This document shows positions 1 through 6,536 of a stretch of 42,668 bases of DNA, piece by piece. The stretch's first letter is position 1. Each line of letters begins with the position of its first letter. The notes under the pieces are model-generated. The model was not told the origin of the DNA, made no database searches, and saw only the letters and a list, made by a program, of their open reading frames with translations. The position numbers were made by a program, and so were the translations under genes. The DNA is from a virus. The DNA is taken from IMG/VR virus record IMGVR_UViG_3300022752_000136, positions 1 to 42,668 of that record; one strand, 5' to 3'.

Positions 1-141
1 CTGATTTCCTTGTACACGTTGAGCTCCCTGAATGGGCAAACCACTGGTGAGAATTGTGTACACCAATCCCTCCGCAAACTTTCCATCTACCATTCCATTG
101 TCACACCACGTAAGCATGATTCTTTCGTTAGCCTTGTGCAT
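1..141 (-). CDS. Glycosyltransferase, N-terminal fragment cut by window edge
   Basis: The first 47 codons of the glycosyltransferase that is complete at 41062-41823. The start ATG lies at 141-139 and overlaps the end of the upstream FmdB-like gene by 14 bases, as in the right-hand copy. The reading frame runs off the left edge, so the gene is incomplete here only because of the window. Apart from one silent-looking base change the fragment is identical to the right copy, which supports closing the two ends together. It contributes no catalytic motif; the DxD motif lies further downstream in the full copy. Confidence 0.85.
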   Translation of the reverse strand, partial: MHKANERIMLTWCDNGMVDGKFAEGLVYTILTSGLPIQGAQRVQGNQ

Positions 142-304
142 GATTGCCTCCCCATCCGCCACCTTTGAAATGAATAGAAGGCGGTGTGAATACCTTCGTT
201 AAAGTTCTATTGCATTCGTTGCACTTCGGGAACTCATCCCCCTCCATGATACGCATCTCTACTACGCTATCGCATAGCCTACATTTGAAATCAAATGTTG
301 CCAT
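128..304 (-). CDS. FmdB-like zinc-ribbon small protein (left allele)
   Basis: A 58-residue protein with two CxxC knuckles (C8/C11 and C28/C31) followed by VFTPPSIHFKGGGWGG. That is the architecture of the FmdB/CxxC_CxxC_SSSS zinc-ribbon family, in which paired knuckles precede a phi-PPxxxFKGxGW tail. Its ATG overlaps the sigma-like gene stop as TAATG, so it is translationally coupled. Family members are small putative regulators without a settled biochemical role. The inner part is unlike the matching gene at 41810-41989, while the last residues (GWGGNHAQG) are the same in both. This looks like an exchanged cassette. Family call fairly sure, function unknown. Confidence 0.8.
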   Translation of the reverse strand: MATFDFKCRLCDSVVEMRIMEGDEFPKCNECNRTLTKVFTPPSIHFKGGGWGGNHAQG

Positions 305-942
305 TAGTACGGTGTTGCTCCTCCCAGTTTGTCTGCGATCTCTTTAATTCCTTTAGCAATCAGCTGCTCAACACGTTGAGGTGAGATGTCCCATGCCTCT
401 GCGATTTCTGCAAGTGGCTGGTCGTTCACAAACCTAGAGGTAAGGATTCCTTGCATACGTGGGTCAAGCTTCTTCATTGCTGCATCTACATCAGCAATCA
501 TTGCTGCTAAGTTATTGCCTTCATTAGCCAGTTTCTTAACACGCACACCATGTACATCTGGATCGAATACTTGGTTAGCCAAGTATGATTCATCAGTGCC
601 AGCAACCTTGATTAAGTTCTCGATTAACTCAAGGCGATAGAAGTATTCATCACCAAGTTCATAGCCCAAAGCTTTGGCTTTTTCTTTGCGAGCATAACGC
701 TCGCCAGCCCTACGTATGAATGTATGAAACGCTTTATATCCCTGCTTCTTCTCAACGGCATCCTCACGAATAAGATACTCGCTGACTTTATCCTTGCGCT
801 TCCATGCATACTCATTCATTGCTTGCCTAATATCTTCAAGCTCAACAAATCTATGGTATCTCTTGGACAAATGCCAGGCGATACCTGAAGTTATCTCGTT
901 GATCTCTTGCCACACTGGGTGGTCTTTAGTTAGGTCAGACAT
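304..942 (-). CDS. Sigma-70-like RNA polymerase sigma factor (left copy)
   Basis: 212 residues. Residues about 31-57 (VELEDIRQAMNEYAWKR) resemble the sigma region 2 core-binding helices. Residues about 158-205 carry a region 4 helix-turn-helix: LDPRMQGILTSRFVND, then LAEIAEAWDISPQRVEQL, with the recognition helix around S187-I195. The middle is not obviously sigma-like. It probably binds host core RNA polymerase and directs it to phage promoters. It overlaps the upstream HNH gene by 8 bases and the downstream FmdB gene by 1, placing it late in the leftward operon. It differs from the right copy at five residues (L35F, V133I, A154R, A155V, I195V). An anti-sigma or DNA-binding adaptor role is possible. 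Confidence 0.75.
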   Translation of the reverse strand: MSDLTKDHPVWQEINEITSGIAWHLSKRYHRFVELEDIRQAMNEYAWKRKDKVSEYLIREDAVEKKQGYKAFHTFIRRAGERYARKEKAKALGYELGDEYFYRLELIENLIKVAGTDESYLANQVFDPDVHGVRVKKLANEGNNLAAMIADVDAAMKKLDPRMQGILTSRFVNDQPLAEIAEAWDISPQRVEQLIAKGIKEIADKLGGATPY

Positions 943-1222
943 ACTGCCTTACCAAATAAGTGTGCGCTGCAAGTAGCAGGTCGGGATCATCACCTAATAA
1001 ACCAAGTGCTCGGTTATGATTAGAACACAACAAGCCACGCACCTTACCAGTGCGGTGATCATGGTCGATATCTAATGCACGAATTGATGGACTAACACCA
1101 CAGATATAGCAGCCACCACCTTGAGACTCAAGCATGGATTCGTATTCTTCTACGCTAATACCGTAACTACGGATGCGAGATACTCGCTGCTCTTCGTATG
1201 TTTTATTTCTGTTGCGTGGCAT
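935..1222 (-). CDS. HNH endonuclease, recombination endonuclease VII type
   Basis: 95 residues matching the phage endonuclease VII fold: C38-x2-C41 knuckle, the DIDHDHRTGKVRGLLC core (D51-C66), then SNHN, so the zinc ligands are likely C38, C41, C66 and H69, with the HNH catalytic residues in D53-H56 and N70. Family members cleave branched DNA, packaging intermediates or nicked sites. The basic N-terminus (MPRNRNKTYEEQR) suits DNA contact. It overlaps the DUF1599-like gene upstream by 20 bases and the sigma-like gene downstream by 8. A free-standing homing endonuclease is the main alternative, but the operon position favours a resident phage function. Confidence 0.85.
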   Translation of the reverse strand: MPRNRNKTYEEQRVSRIRSYGISVEEYESMLESQGGGCYICGVSPSIRALDIDHDHRTGKVRGLLCSNHNRALGLLGDDPDLLLAAHTYLVRQYV

Positions 1223-1520
1223 ACTTCTCCCAGATACCTCGCTCCACCATCAACGCAATGATTGCGTAGTTGGCGATGTCAATGAAGCTATCTTCGAGAG
1301 CTTCATTGTTAGGTTCAATGGAGTTGTATATAAGATTCTTAAGTCGCTCTAACTTATCCGACATACGAACCATCAACCCATTAGTTGCACCGCCAGGTGC
1401 ATTCCAAATGTTTAGTGGACCGTAATCGATTTGCTTCATAACCAAGATAGACAGAAGCTGATCGTAAATTTCCTGAGCATCTTCCTGGAAATTATCGATG
1501 GTTAATTTATTCGTCGCCAA
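1203..1520 (-). CDS. DUF1599 / nucleotide-modification-associated domain protein
   Basis: 105 residues with the signature DYGPLNIW (about 33-40), a G..NGLMVRMSDKLERLKNL block, then a helical FIDIANYAIIALMV stretch. This is the pattern of the phage DUF1599 (nucleotide modification associated domain 1) family, an all-helical fold distantly like MazG/dUTPase pyrophosphohydrolases. Acidic residues D49-E53 style metal binding is expected in the family. A role in nucleotide pool or modified-base metabolism is inferred from the family name only. It lies between the TOPRIM primase gene and the HNH gene in the leftward operon. No other base-modification enzyme is visible here. Confidence 0.75.
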   Translation of the reverse strand: MATNKLTIDNFQEDAQEIYDQLLSILVMKQIDYGPLNIWNAPGGATNGLMVRMSDKLERLKNLIYNSIEPNNEALEDSFIDIANYAIIALMVERGIWEKYATQQK

Positions 1521-1531
1521 CGGAGCACCTT

Positions 1532-2179
1532 TCAGTTGTTAATTGCATTAACTAAGTCAGCTAATGCTTGCGCTCCTTGGTTGACAATTATACTATTGAC
1601 GTCGCTGTCAGGCGGTAACGACACGCGGACGGCTTGAGGTATTGCATCCTGTAATCGACGAGCAAGTTCCTGCCCTGGGTTGGAGCCATCTTCCTTAGCA
1701 TCGTTATCAGTACAGATTACTACTGTCCCAATCCCATCAAAGCAGCGACTAAAGTAAGGCTTCCAGGCGTTAACTCCTGCAACAGCGACAGCAGGATAGC
1801 CAGCAAGTGTTGCTGATATAGCATCAATCTCTCCTTCTACTACGAGTACTTGGTTGACTGCATGAAGTATTGCACCCACATTATATAGATGATGCTTCTG
1901 TCCTGTAGGTATCATGTACTTAGGATCACCGCCATCAATGCGACGGAACTTAAACCCAACTACACCAGCCTCTGTTATATAGGGGATGGATAGGTGATGT
2001 CTAAGTCTATCTTCATGACCAGGTGCTACCTCTGCCACATAACCTAGTAAAAATTTTTCGGCTCCATCAAGGATGCCACGCTGTGTTAGGTAAGCCTCTG
2101 CTGGTGAACCAGCAAGGCTGTTGTGATACTGGTGTGCTGCTTTAGTCCAGAGATCTATGAGCTTGGGGTTAGTCTTCAT
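1532..2179 (-). CDS. Primase TOPRIM subunit (split DnaG-like primase)
   Basis: 215 residues. The N-terminal third (AEAYLTQRGI, then LGYV and a strand-rich SIPYITEAGVVGFKFRR segment) matches the DnaG region before TOPRIM. The TOPRIM core has VVEGEIDAISA (E115, about 113-123) and CTDNDA (D158, D160), the metal-binding acidic residues of primases. It lacks the CHC2 zinc finger, which is a separate gene at 2703-3029. The proteasome-like gene 2176-2706 lies between them and overlaps this gene by 4 bases (ATGA). It should make RNA primers together with the ATPase at 4554-5387. The C-terminus is shorter than full DnaG and has no helicase-binding domain. Confidence 0.88.
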   Translation of the reverse strand: MKTNPKLIDLWTKAAHQYHNSLAGSPAEAYLTQRGILDGAEKFLLGYVAEVAPGHEDRLRHHLSIPYITEAGVVGFKFRRIDGGDPKYMIPTGQKHHLYNVGAILHAVNQVLVVEGEIDAISATLAGYPAVAVAGVNAWKPYFSRCFDGIGTVVICTDNDAKEDGSNPGQELARRLQDAIPQAVRVSLPPDSDVNSIIVNQGAQALADLVNAINN

Positions 2180-2706
2180 GGTTTCTCCTGCCTGTGTGTA
2201 ATGAATGGGGGTGCAGTATATACATCATTGCGAGCAGCAATCTGCATTGCCTGCTTCCATGTTGCACCACCTGCCAGTGCGCCTAATGCAAAGCTTGACC
2301 CTGACCCTGCGCCATACAGCCCATCATCACGTAAGTAAACAGAGTAAGAGTCATCCACTTGGTAGATCGTGCCATTGATTGCAAGTATAAATTCAAACCC
2401 TGCATCGGCATCATCTTTATCTGGCACATAGCCAGACTCCTTAATACATTCTCTAATGCTTGGGGCTACAGTTGTAATCATAAAGTGATACATGTCTTTG
2501 ATGTTGGCTGGGATTGCTGGCGGTTTCCACACATGCTGTATCACATCACATGGTTGTACATCACCAGCACCTGCGACCAACCACTTACCTCGCTTACTAA
2601 TCTTAGTAACGATTGGATGTGAGTATGGTCTGCCACCTGCAGTAGTACGTGAATCGGCTGCAAGAATGCAGCCAGTATCTTGTTGAATACCAATGATGGT
2701 TGTCAT
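2176..2706 (-). CDS. Proteasome beta / HslV-like Ntn-hydrolase
   Basis: 176 residues. The protein starts M-T-T-I-I-G-I; removal of Met would expose Thr2 as the N-terminal nucleophile without any propeptide, as in HslV. Downstream are ILAADSRTT (D18, i.e. mature Asp17), a lysine at 35 near the expected Lys33 position, the turn YGAGSGSSFALGAL (131-144), and a C-terminal AARNDVYTAPPF block where proteasome subunits carry the conserved Asp/Ser. These are the active-site elements of the T1 family. No partner ATPase (HslU, Mpa/ARC) is seen in the window. It overlaps both primase genes by 4 bases. Peptidase activity and oligomeric state are inferred; the fold call is strong. Confidence 0.82.
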   Translation of the reverse strand: MTTIIGIQQDTGCILAADSRTTAGGRPYSHPIVTKISKRGKWLVAGAGDVQPCDVIQHVWKPPAIPANIKDMYHFMITTVAPSIRECIKESGYVPDKDDADAGFEFILAINGTIYQVDDSYSVYLRDDGLYGAGSGSSFALGALAGGATWKQAMQIAARNDVYTAPPFITHRQEKP

Positions 2707-3029
2707 CTAGCCCTCAACCTAGGCGGTGTCCACCGCCCACTCTTCTTACTGCGACGATTGTGAACAATCGGAGTAGAAGATTCCTTGCCTATATTTTTCT
2801 CTGCCCACTTGCGAGCTTCTGGGTATGCTAAGTTTTCACGACTCATGATGATCTGAATACCAGAACCACCAGCGTTACATGCATAGCATACCCATACGCC
2901 CTTCTCTGAATTTACTGAAGCAGACTTACGAGAATCATTATGCACTGGACAGAGAATAGACTTCTCCCCCTGTGGCAAGGTTAATCCATAATGATTAAAG
3001 ACTGCTTCAAGAAATTCAGGCTGATTCAT
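2703..3029 (-). CDS. Primase CHC2 zinc-finger subunit (split DnaG-like primase)
   Basis: 108 residues. It carries the DnaG-type zinc finger C27-P-V-H30 ... C48-Y-A-C51 with the flanking SILCPVHND, SASVN and WVCYACNAGGSGIQII motifs. This domain reads the template for initiation and normally sits at the N-terminus of a single primase polypeptide. Here the chain ends in a basic tail (RRSKKSGRWTPPRLRAR) and the catalytic TOPRIM part is a separate gene at 1532-2179. The start ATG lies directly after the transglycosylase stop, and an AAAGGA ribosome site overlaps that gene's last codons. Split primases are known in other actinophages; the gene lying between the halves here is the odd part. Confidence 0.87.
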   Translation of the reverse strand: MNQPEFLEAVFNHYGLTLPQGEKSILCPVHNDSRKSASVNSEKGVWVCYACNAGGSGIQIIMSRENLAYPEARKWAEKNIGKESSTPIVHNRRSKKSGRWTPPRLRAR

Positions 3030-3407
3030 TTAATACCAATTCCTTTCTTGATGGAACTTGAACGCCTTGCACCAAGTTCCGTAACGATGAAGCACATACT
3101 CGTGTGCTTCTGATGTTTGTTTGAGTATGGACCACTCTGGTTTTCCCCATAGTAATTGCCATACTCCACGTGCTCCACTCGATTTGTTGTATGAGCCCAC
3201 GTTGTATCGGCTTTCCTTGTACGCAATCTTCTTCGCACAAGCAGCCTCTTGTTTGTCCGTTGTTACTGTGCTTATCGCAAGCTCTATCGCTGGTTCCTTG
3301 TCCATCACCATAAGGCGTTTCTCCAAGGTCATTATCGGTGAGTTTGCTTCGGCTGGTGACATTATAAGTAATGTCACTGTTGCTACGGTTATTGCAATCA
3401 ACCGCAT
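3030..3407 (-). CDS. Secreted lytic transglycosylase-like wall hydrolase
   Basis: 125 residues with a signal peptide: basic start MR, hydrophobic core LIAITVATVTLLIM, and a likely AEA cleavage site near residue 21. The mature part looks like a compact SLT/lysozyme-like domain: IAYKESRYN with candidate catalytic E65, then SSGARGVWQLLWG (76-88), and a C-terminal AHEYVLHRYGTWCKA plus WY end. It would cut peptidoglycan glycan strands outside the membrane. Its place inside the replication operon, away from the holin and endolysin genes, is unusual. It could help release, act on neighbouring cells, or counter a second infection. The frame was chosen over an overlapping longer frame because of these motifs. 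Confidence 0.75.
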   Translation of the reverse strand: MRLIAITVATVTLLIMSPAEANSPIMTLEKRLMVMDKEPAIELAISTVTTDKQEAACAKKIAYKESRYNVGSYNKSSGARGVWQLLWGKPEWSILKQTSEAHEYVLHRYGTWCKAFKFHQERNWY

Positions 3408-3445
3408 AGTTACCTCTTTTCAGTTGGTAACGCACTGTCACTGTG

Positions 3446-3799
3446 TTACCTATGTCCATTGTAACCTGCCTGTTTTAGCAGATCAGCCCAGAGCCATGCG
3501 GGCATTACCGCGTATGACTCTGAGACATTTGTAGTGCCACGCTTTTTTATTAGCACCACGCCAGTCTCAGCATCAGCATGAGTCATCTCATCCGAGAGCT
3601 CTTGAAGATAGCCACTGAGAGTGATCTTCTTTTCGTTCTTACATTCTATCACTACGCCATCGATACCATCAATGTCACCAACATCGTTGTGACGACCTGC
3701 ACCATACGCACGTTCGGCGCATGGAAAACCATACGAGACTAGCCACTTGGCTACGTCTCGTTCGTATTGTGAACCTTTACGTTTACTTGGTGTTGACAT
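3446..3799 (-). CDS. Holliday-junction resolvase-like PD-(D/E)XK nuclease
   Basis: About 117 residues from the ATG at 3799; a GTG two codons earlier is an alternative start. The order GSQYERDVAKWL (E13), AYGAGRHNDVGDIDG (D42), VVIECKN (E52, K54) and VVLIKKRG is the archaeal Hjc/phage resolvase arrangement E...GD...ExK. It should resolve four-way junctions made during replication or recombination before packaging. It overlaps the end of the WhiB gene by 17 bases. The endonuclease-VII-type gene at 935-1222 could overlap in function, giving the phage two possible junction-cleaving enzymes. Confidence 0.82.
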   Translation of the reverse strand: MSTPSKRKGSQYERDVAKWLVSYGFPCAERAYGAGRHNDVGDIDGIDGVVIECKNEKKITLSGYLQELSDEMTHADAETGVVLIKKRGTTNVSESYAVMPAWLWADLLKQAGYNGHR

Positions 3800-4061
3800 A
3801 ATCACTTACCAATATCTGCTCGAGTATGATTCCTTTATTCCTTCGTATGATCATACGTTCCCTTGGTGTCATGCCACCCCATAATCCGTGAGCCTCATGT
3901 CTTACCGCCCACTCAAGACATTGTTGTCTTACTAAACATCCAGAACAAATTGTTTTACCAAGCGCATATACAGAAGTATCTCTTTCATTATCTTCTTCCG
4001 TAAAGAAGAACTCAGTTCCCACTTCCCTGCAACGAGCTTGATTGAAGTCTGGATAATTCAT
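3783..4061 (-). CDS. WhiB-like iron-sulphur transcription regulator
   Basis: 92 residues with the full Wbl signature: C11, then C39-x2-C42-x5-C48 to bind a 4Fe-4S cluster, followed by the GLWGGMTPRER turn (59-69) and a basic RRNKG tail for DNA contact. Wbl proteins are confined to actinobacteria and their phages, and bind sigma-A region 4 to alter promoter choice. This is the best single clue to the host group. A clear AGAGGAG ribosome site lies 8 bases before the ATG, although the gene starts inside the end of the upstream nuclease gene (50-base overlap). A phage sigma-like factor in the same operon suggests joint control of host transcription. Confidence 0.93.
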   Translation of the reverse strand: MNYPDFNQARCREVGTEFFFTEEDNERDTSVYALGKTICSGCLVRQQCLEWAVRHEAHGLWGGMTPRERMIIRRNKGIILEQILVSDYVNTK

Positions 4062-4563
4062 TAATGAGCTCCTCTATTGGTTGTAGTTGATTAGCATCCA
4101 TCACTAACCGAGTGCCGTAACCATAGTCATGTTTGTAATGCTCCGCAAGAAATCTCTCGCGTGTTATATAACCAACTATAGTAAACTTACTATCGACATG
4201 AGGTAGTTGTTTATCACCAAAGAATTGCACCAACACTGCGATGTCAGATATAAATAACTCTGGTGCATTAAAGATTAATTGCGGGAGCGTGGAAGTTTTG
4301 ACTTGTATATTTTTTCCCAGTGGTGTAGATAGGTCGTGTCCGTTGTCACCGCTCGGCGAAATTGTTCTGTCCACTTGTAACCCAAGTCCTTTGCCACACG
4401 CCATCTCACCCAACTGACCCATAAGATTAACCGAATACGACGAGTTGTTGCGATCAAATTTTTTATCGGTGACTTCATATTGCTTTTTGTTTTCTCTCAC
4501 TAGGTGGATGAAGCGAATGCCATCCAAGATTTCATCTAGGGTTAATTCAATATCTACTGCCAT
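4012..4563 (-). CDS. Putative PD-(D/E)XK-like nuclease
   Basis: 183 residues, not assigned to a named family by me. Residues 49-56 (GQLGEMAC, E53), 76-79 (HDLS, D77) and 85-90 (NIQVKT, Q87-V-K89) are spaced like the E...D...(E/Q)xK core of restriction-fold nucleases. After the core come beta-strand-like segments and a helical C-terminus. A DNA-cleaving role is inferred from this motif only; a host-genome or restriction-like nuclease, or a repair enzyme, would fit. It overlaps the ATPase gene by 10 bases and the WhiB gene by 50, so it belongs to the same transcript. Confidence 0.6.
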   Translation of the reverse strand: MAVDIELTLDEILDGIRFIHLVRENKKQYEVTDKKFDRNNSSYSVNLMGQLGEMACGKGLGLQVDRTISPSGDNGHDLSTPLGKNIQVKTSTLPQLIFNAPELFISDIAVLVQFFGDKQLPHVDSKFTIVGYITRERFLAEHYKHDYGYGTRLVMDANQLQPIEELINELSRLQSSSLQGSGN

Positions 4564-5387
4564 TGTCTCATTGTCCTTGCTCTTGCTAACTCGGCAGGTG
4601 AGTTATACAAAGTCATATGGCTTGCTTCTGCTGACAGGGAGATATAACTCTCTGCTGTTGGGTCAGCCTTACCATGTCGGTTCTTCACTATGGCAACGCG
4701 ATAAACGTTTGCCTGTCCGTCTAGTGCAACACTAAGAACCAACTCTGGTAACGCTGCAACTTTACCCATCAACGCTTTGCGTGGAGCAGGATAGTTAGGT
4801 TTTGACATCTTCTCGTTCTCGGATACGTGATGTAAAACGATGAAGGCTGACTCGTATTCACGAGCCATATAGTGGAAGGCTGACATTGCATCACGTAATG
4901 CAGTCCATTCATTGTCGCTTGTTGAAGCGACATTCATTAAGTTGTCTACAAAGATTGCTTGTGGTGCAGAGCCGTGCAGTTCTATCCAAGCTTCTATTTC
5001 TTCTTCGATGTCTTGCAACGAAGGTGACGGATCAAAGTTGAATCGAACATGCCCTGCACCATCAGCGAGTGCATCTTCCAAAAGGACTGATGCATCAGAG
5101 TCCATCATCTTCTCGACATGTGCGACTTCTTTCTCCATAAGGATTGCCCCTGCACGAGTGGCTATTGTTCGGGAGTCAGAGTCAGCCGAGAAGTAGAGTG
5201 ACGGAATCTTAGATTGAATTGCGTACCACAGTGCAAGTAGTGTCTTACCACCACCAGGTTGTGCTGCTATCAAGTGCAACTGCGCTTGACGAAACACAAC
5301 TTGTGACTGAGTAAGTTGAGGCAGAATCTCTGGGAGCATATGTCCAGCAGGAGATTCAACCCCCACTACTTGCAACAGTGAACGCAT
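4554..5387 (-). CDS. RecA/DnaB-like replicative ATPase (putative helicase)
   Basis: 277 residues. Walker A is AAQPGGGKT (41-49), Walker B is QAIFVDNL (143-150), and the SADSDSRTIATRAG block (67-80) and LHHVSENE (Walker-B-following histidine motif) are typical of RecA-fold DnaB/RepA-type phage ATPases. The N-terminal primase-interaction domain of DnaB is absent, since only about 35 residues precede the core. It probably unwinds DNA or loads the host helicase, working with the split primase. It lies 2 bases after the unknown gene 5390-5866. A KaiC-like recombination mediator is an alternative, but the replication context favours helicase. Confidence 0.82.
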   Translation of the reverse strand: MRSLLQVVGVESPAGHMLPEILPQLTQSQVVFRQAQLHLIAAQPGGGKTLLALWYAIQSKIPSLYFSADSDSRTIATRAGAILMEKEVAHVEKMMDSDASVLLEDALADGAGHVRFNFDPSPSLQDIEEEIEAWIELHGSAPQAIFVDNLMNVASTSDNEWTALRDAMSAFHYMAREYESAFIVLHHVSENEKMSKPNYPAPRKALMGKVAALPELVLSVALDGQANVYRVAIVKNRHGKADPTAESYISLSAEASHMTLYNSPAELARARTMRQWQ

Positions 5388-5389
5388 TG

Positions 5390-5866
5390 TTACTTAGCCC
5401 AGATAGTTTCTGCTTCGGTTGCACCTGGGGCAAAAGGCTTCGGTCCCTTAGCTGGATCGAACCAACCAACGTAAGCCTTGCCAGCCTTGGAAGTACCCTT
5501 CTTCTTTGCGTACTTACCACGACCGTCTGGTAATGCTGGTGCATCTGGATGTCCATATGTCCATTCATTACCATAGCGATCCATGATTACTTCAATTGCT
5601 TGAGGTGTTGTACCTGTTGCAACTGGAGTTGGATTGAGTCCAGCATCCTTCAACATCTGCACTGCTGCATCTGCGTTAGGTGTGTATGCATTACCTGATG
5701 CACCGCCTGAGCGGTTGTTCAGTGTTTGCTGTAGTGCAGCAGCATCAGCAATTGCTTCAACTGCTGCTGTTAGGTTGGCACGAAATTCACTCACGCTATT
5801 GCCACGCACAGTGAATAGGTCAGTTGAGTTCAACTTACCTGTATACGAGAACATAGATTCAGTCAT
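5390..5866 (-). CDS. Conserved-looking replication-module protein of unknown function
   Basis: 158 residues, not recognised with certainty. The N-terminus (FSYTGKLNSTDLFTVRG) has the strand pattern of small beta-barrel proteins. The middle is Ala/Asn/Gly-rich and linker-like. Residues about 93-158 are rich in Trp, Tyr and Lys (YGNEWTYGHPDAP, then GKYAKKKGTSKAGKAYVGWF). Aromatic and basic residues together, and a place between the helicase-like ATPase and the nuclease, would suit a single-strand DNA-binding or annealing partner, but no OB-fold signature is clear. It overlaps the nuclease gene by 8 bases. The function remains open. Confidence 0.75.
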   Translation of the reverse strand: MTESMFSYTGKLNSTDLFTVRGNSVSEFRANLTAAVEAIADAAALQQTLNNRSGGASGNAYTPNADAAVQMLKDAGLNPTPVATGTTPQAIEVIMDRYGNEWTYGHPDAPALPDGRGKYAKKKGTSKAGKAYVGWFDPAKGPKPFAPGATEAETIWAK

Positions 5867-6536
5867 CTAGTTCATCTCCTTTTCCTTTTCCCTGGATTTG
5901 TAATGGGAAATCTTTTCCTCCCATTGCAGGACATTGTGCCGTAAAACTGCACATCCTGCAGGAGTCACCAACTGATGGAGGGAACCAGCCCTCCCAAACG
6001 GCAGCATTCATTGCGCCAAATACATAATCAAAATAATCCATTGTCAAATGTGACAAGTCAATGAGTTCATCGAGCTCGCCTTTGCGAGTCATGAAGAAGG
6101 CTCCCCACTTAGGGCGAATGCCATAGATACGTTCTATACCAGAGGCGTATAAACCAGCCTGTATCGCACCGAAGGGCGTCCTAGAACCTGTCTTGTAGTC
6201 AACGATAACAAGGTCTTCCCCTACCTTATAGATCGCATCAACAACCATGCGTACTGGTGTACCCCCGAAGAATACATCAGCAGCCCATTCGATTCCAGGA
6301 CGCCCATCAGGCATCGTAGCAATCTGCCAACCAGATTGTTTGTACCAGTTATAGTACGCCTCAACCTGCTTGAGACCATCGCTCTGCCAGAATGGTAGAT
6401 CTTCCCCATCGGGACGCAAGGTGGTCTTACGTCCCGCTGTCTTCCATTCCGTGGATGGAATGCCTGTCTTTTGTTCTGTCTCCAGAACGGCGTCATTAAA
6501 TACTTCCGCCCATTTAGTTGTCAAATCGATAGTCAT
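5859..6536 (-). CDS. RecB/Cas4-like exonuclease, C-terminal (catalytic) part of a split gene
   Basis: 225 residues. It has the RecB-family nuclease core: GIE (E83), VVDAIY (D100), VDYKTG (D113, K115), then QAGLY (Q126-x3-Y130), and ends with C193-x2-C196-x5-C202, the spacing of the last three iron-sulphur ligands in Cas4 and AddB. The first ligand and the family's N-terminal motif are missing here and are found in the separate gene 6710-6904. It begins where that fragment's homology stops, and overlaps the intervening zinc-ribbon gene by 23 bases. It probably degrades or resects linear DNA. Activity may require pairing with the other fragment. Confidence 0.85.
   Translation of the reverse strand: MTIDLTTKWAEVFNDAVLETEQKTGIPSTEWKTAGRKTTLRPDGEDLPFWQSDGLKQVEAYYNWYKQSGWQIATMPDGRPGIEWAADVFFGGTPVRMVVDAIYKVGEDLVIVDYKTGSRTPFGAIQAGLYASGIERIYGIRPKWGAFFMTRKGELDELIDLSHLTMDYFDYVFGAMNAAVWEGWFPPSVGDSCRMCSFTAQCPAMGGKDFPLQIQGKGKGDELDD

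Larger units (their letters stand above)
1..983. repeat. Left copy of terminal direct repeat (pairs with 41683-42668)
   Basis: Positions 1-157 match 41683-41839 with one visible mismatch (base 127 against 41809). The inner part of the small FmdB gene is then unrelated in sequence. From about 304 onward the two copies match again, with scattered mostly silent differences that thin out toward the HNH end. Both copies are cut by the window edges within the homologous stretch, which is what overlapping ends of a circular or terminally redundant phage contig look like. The mid-repeat divergence shows that the copies are not identical molecules. Confidence 0.9.

Noticed and set aside
1-983. Exact direct terminal repeat of one linear molecule
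   Set aside because: The two copies differ strongly in the FmdB interior and in the sigma-like gene, so they cannot be an exact replicated terminal repeat.
3016-3459. Longer alternative frame over the transglycosylase
   Set aside because: Frame 3030-3407 has a signal peptide and enzyme motifs; the alternative is polar and low-information.
3121-3534. Plus-strand frame with hydrophobic content over transglycosylase and resolvase
   Set aside because: Antisense to two recognisable genes in a fully leftward operon; no ribosome site.
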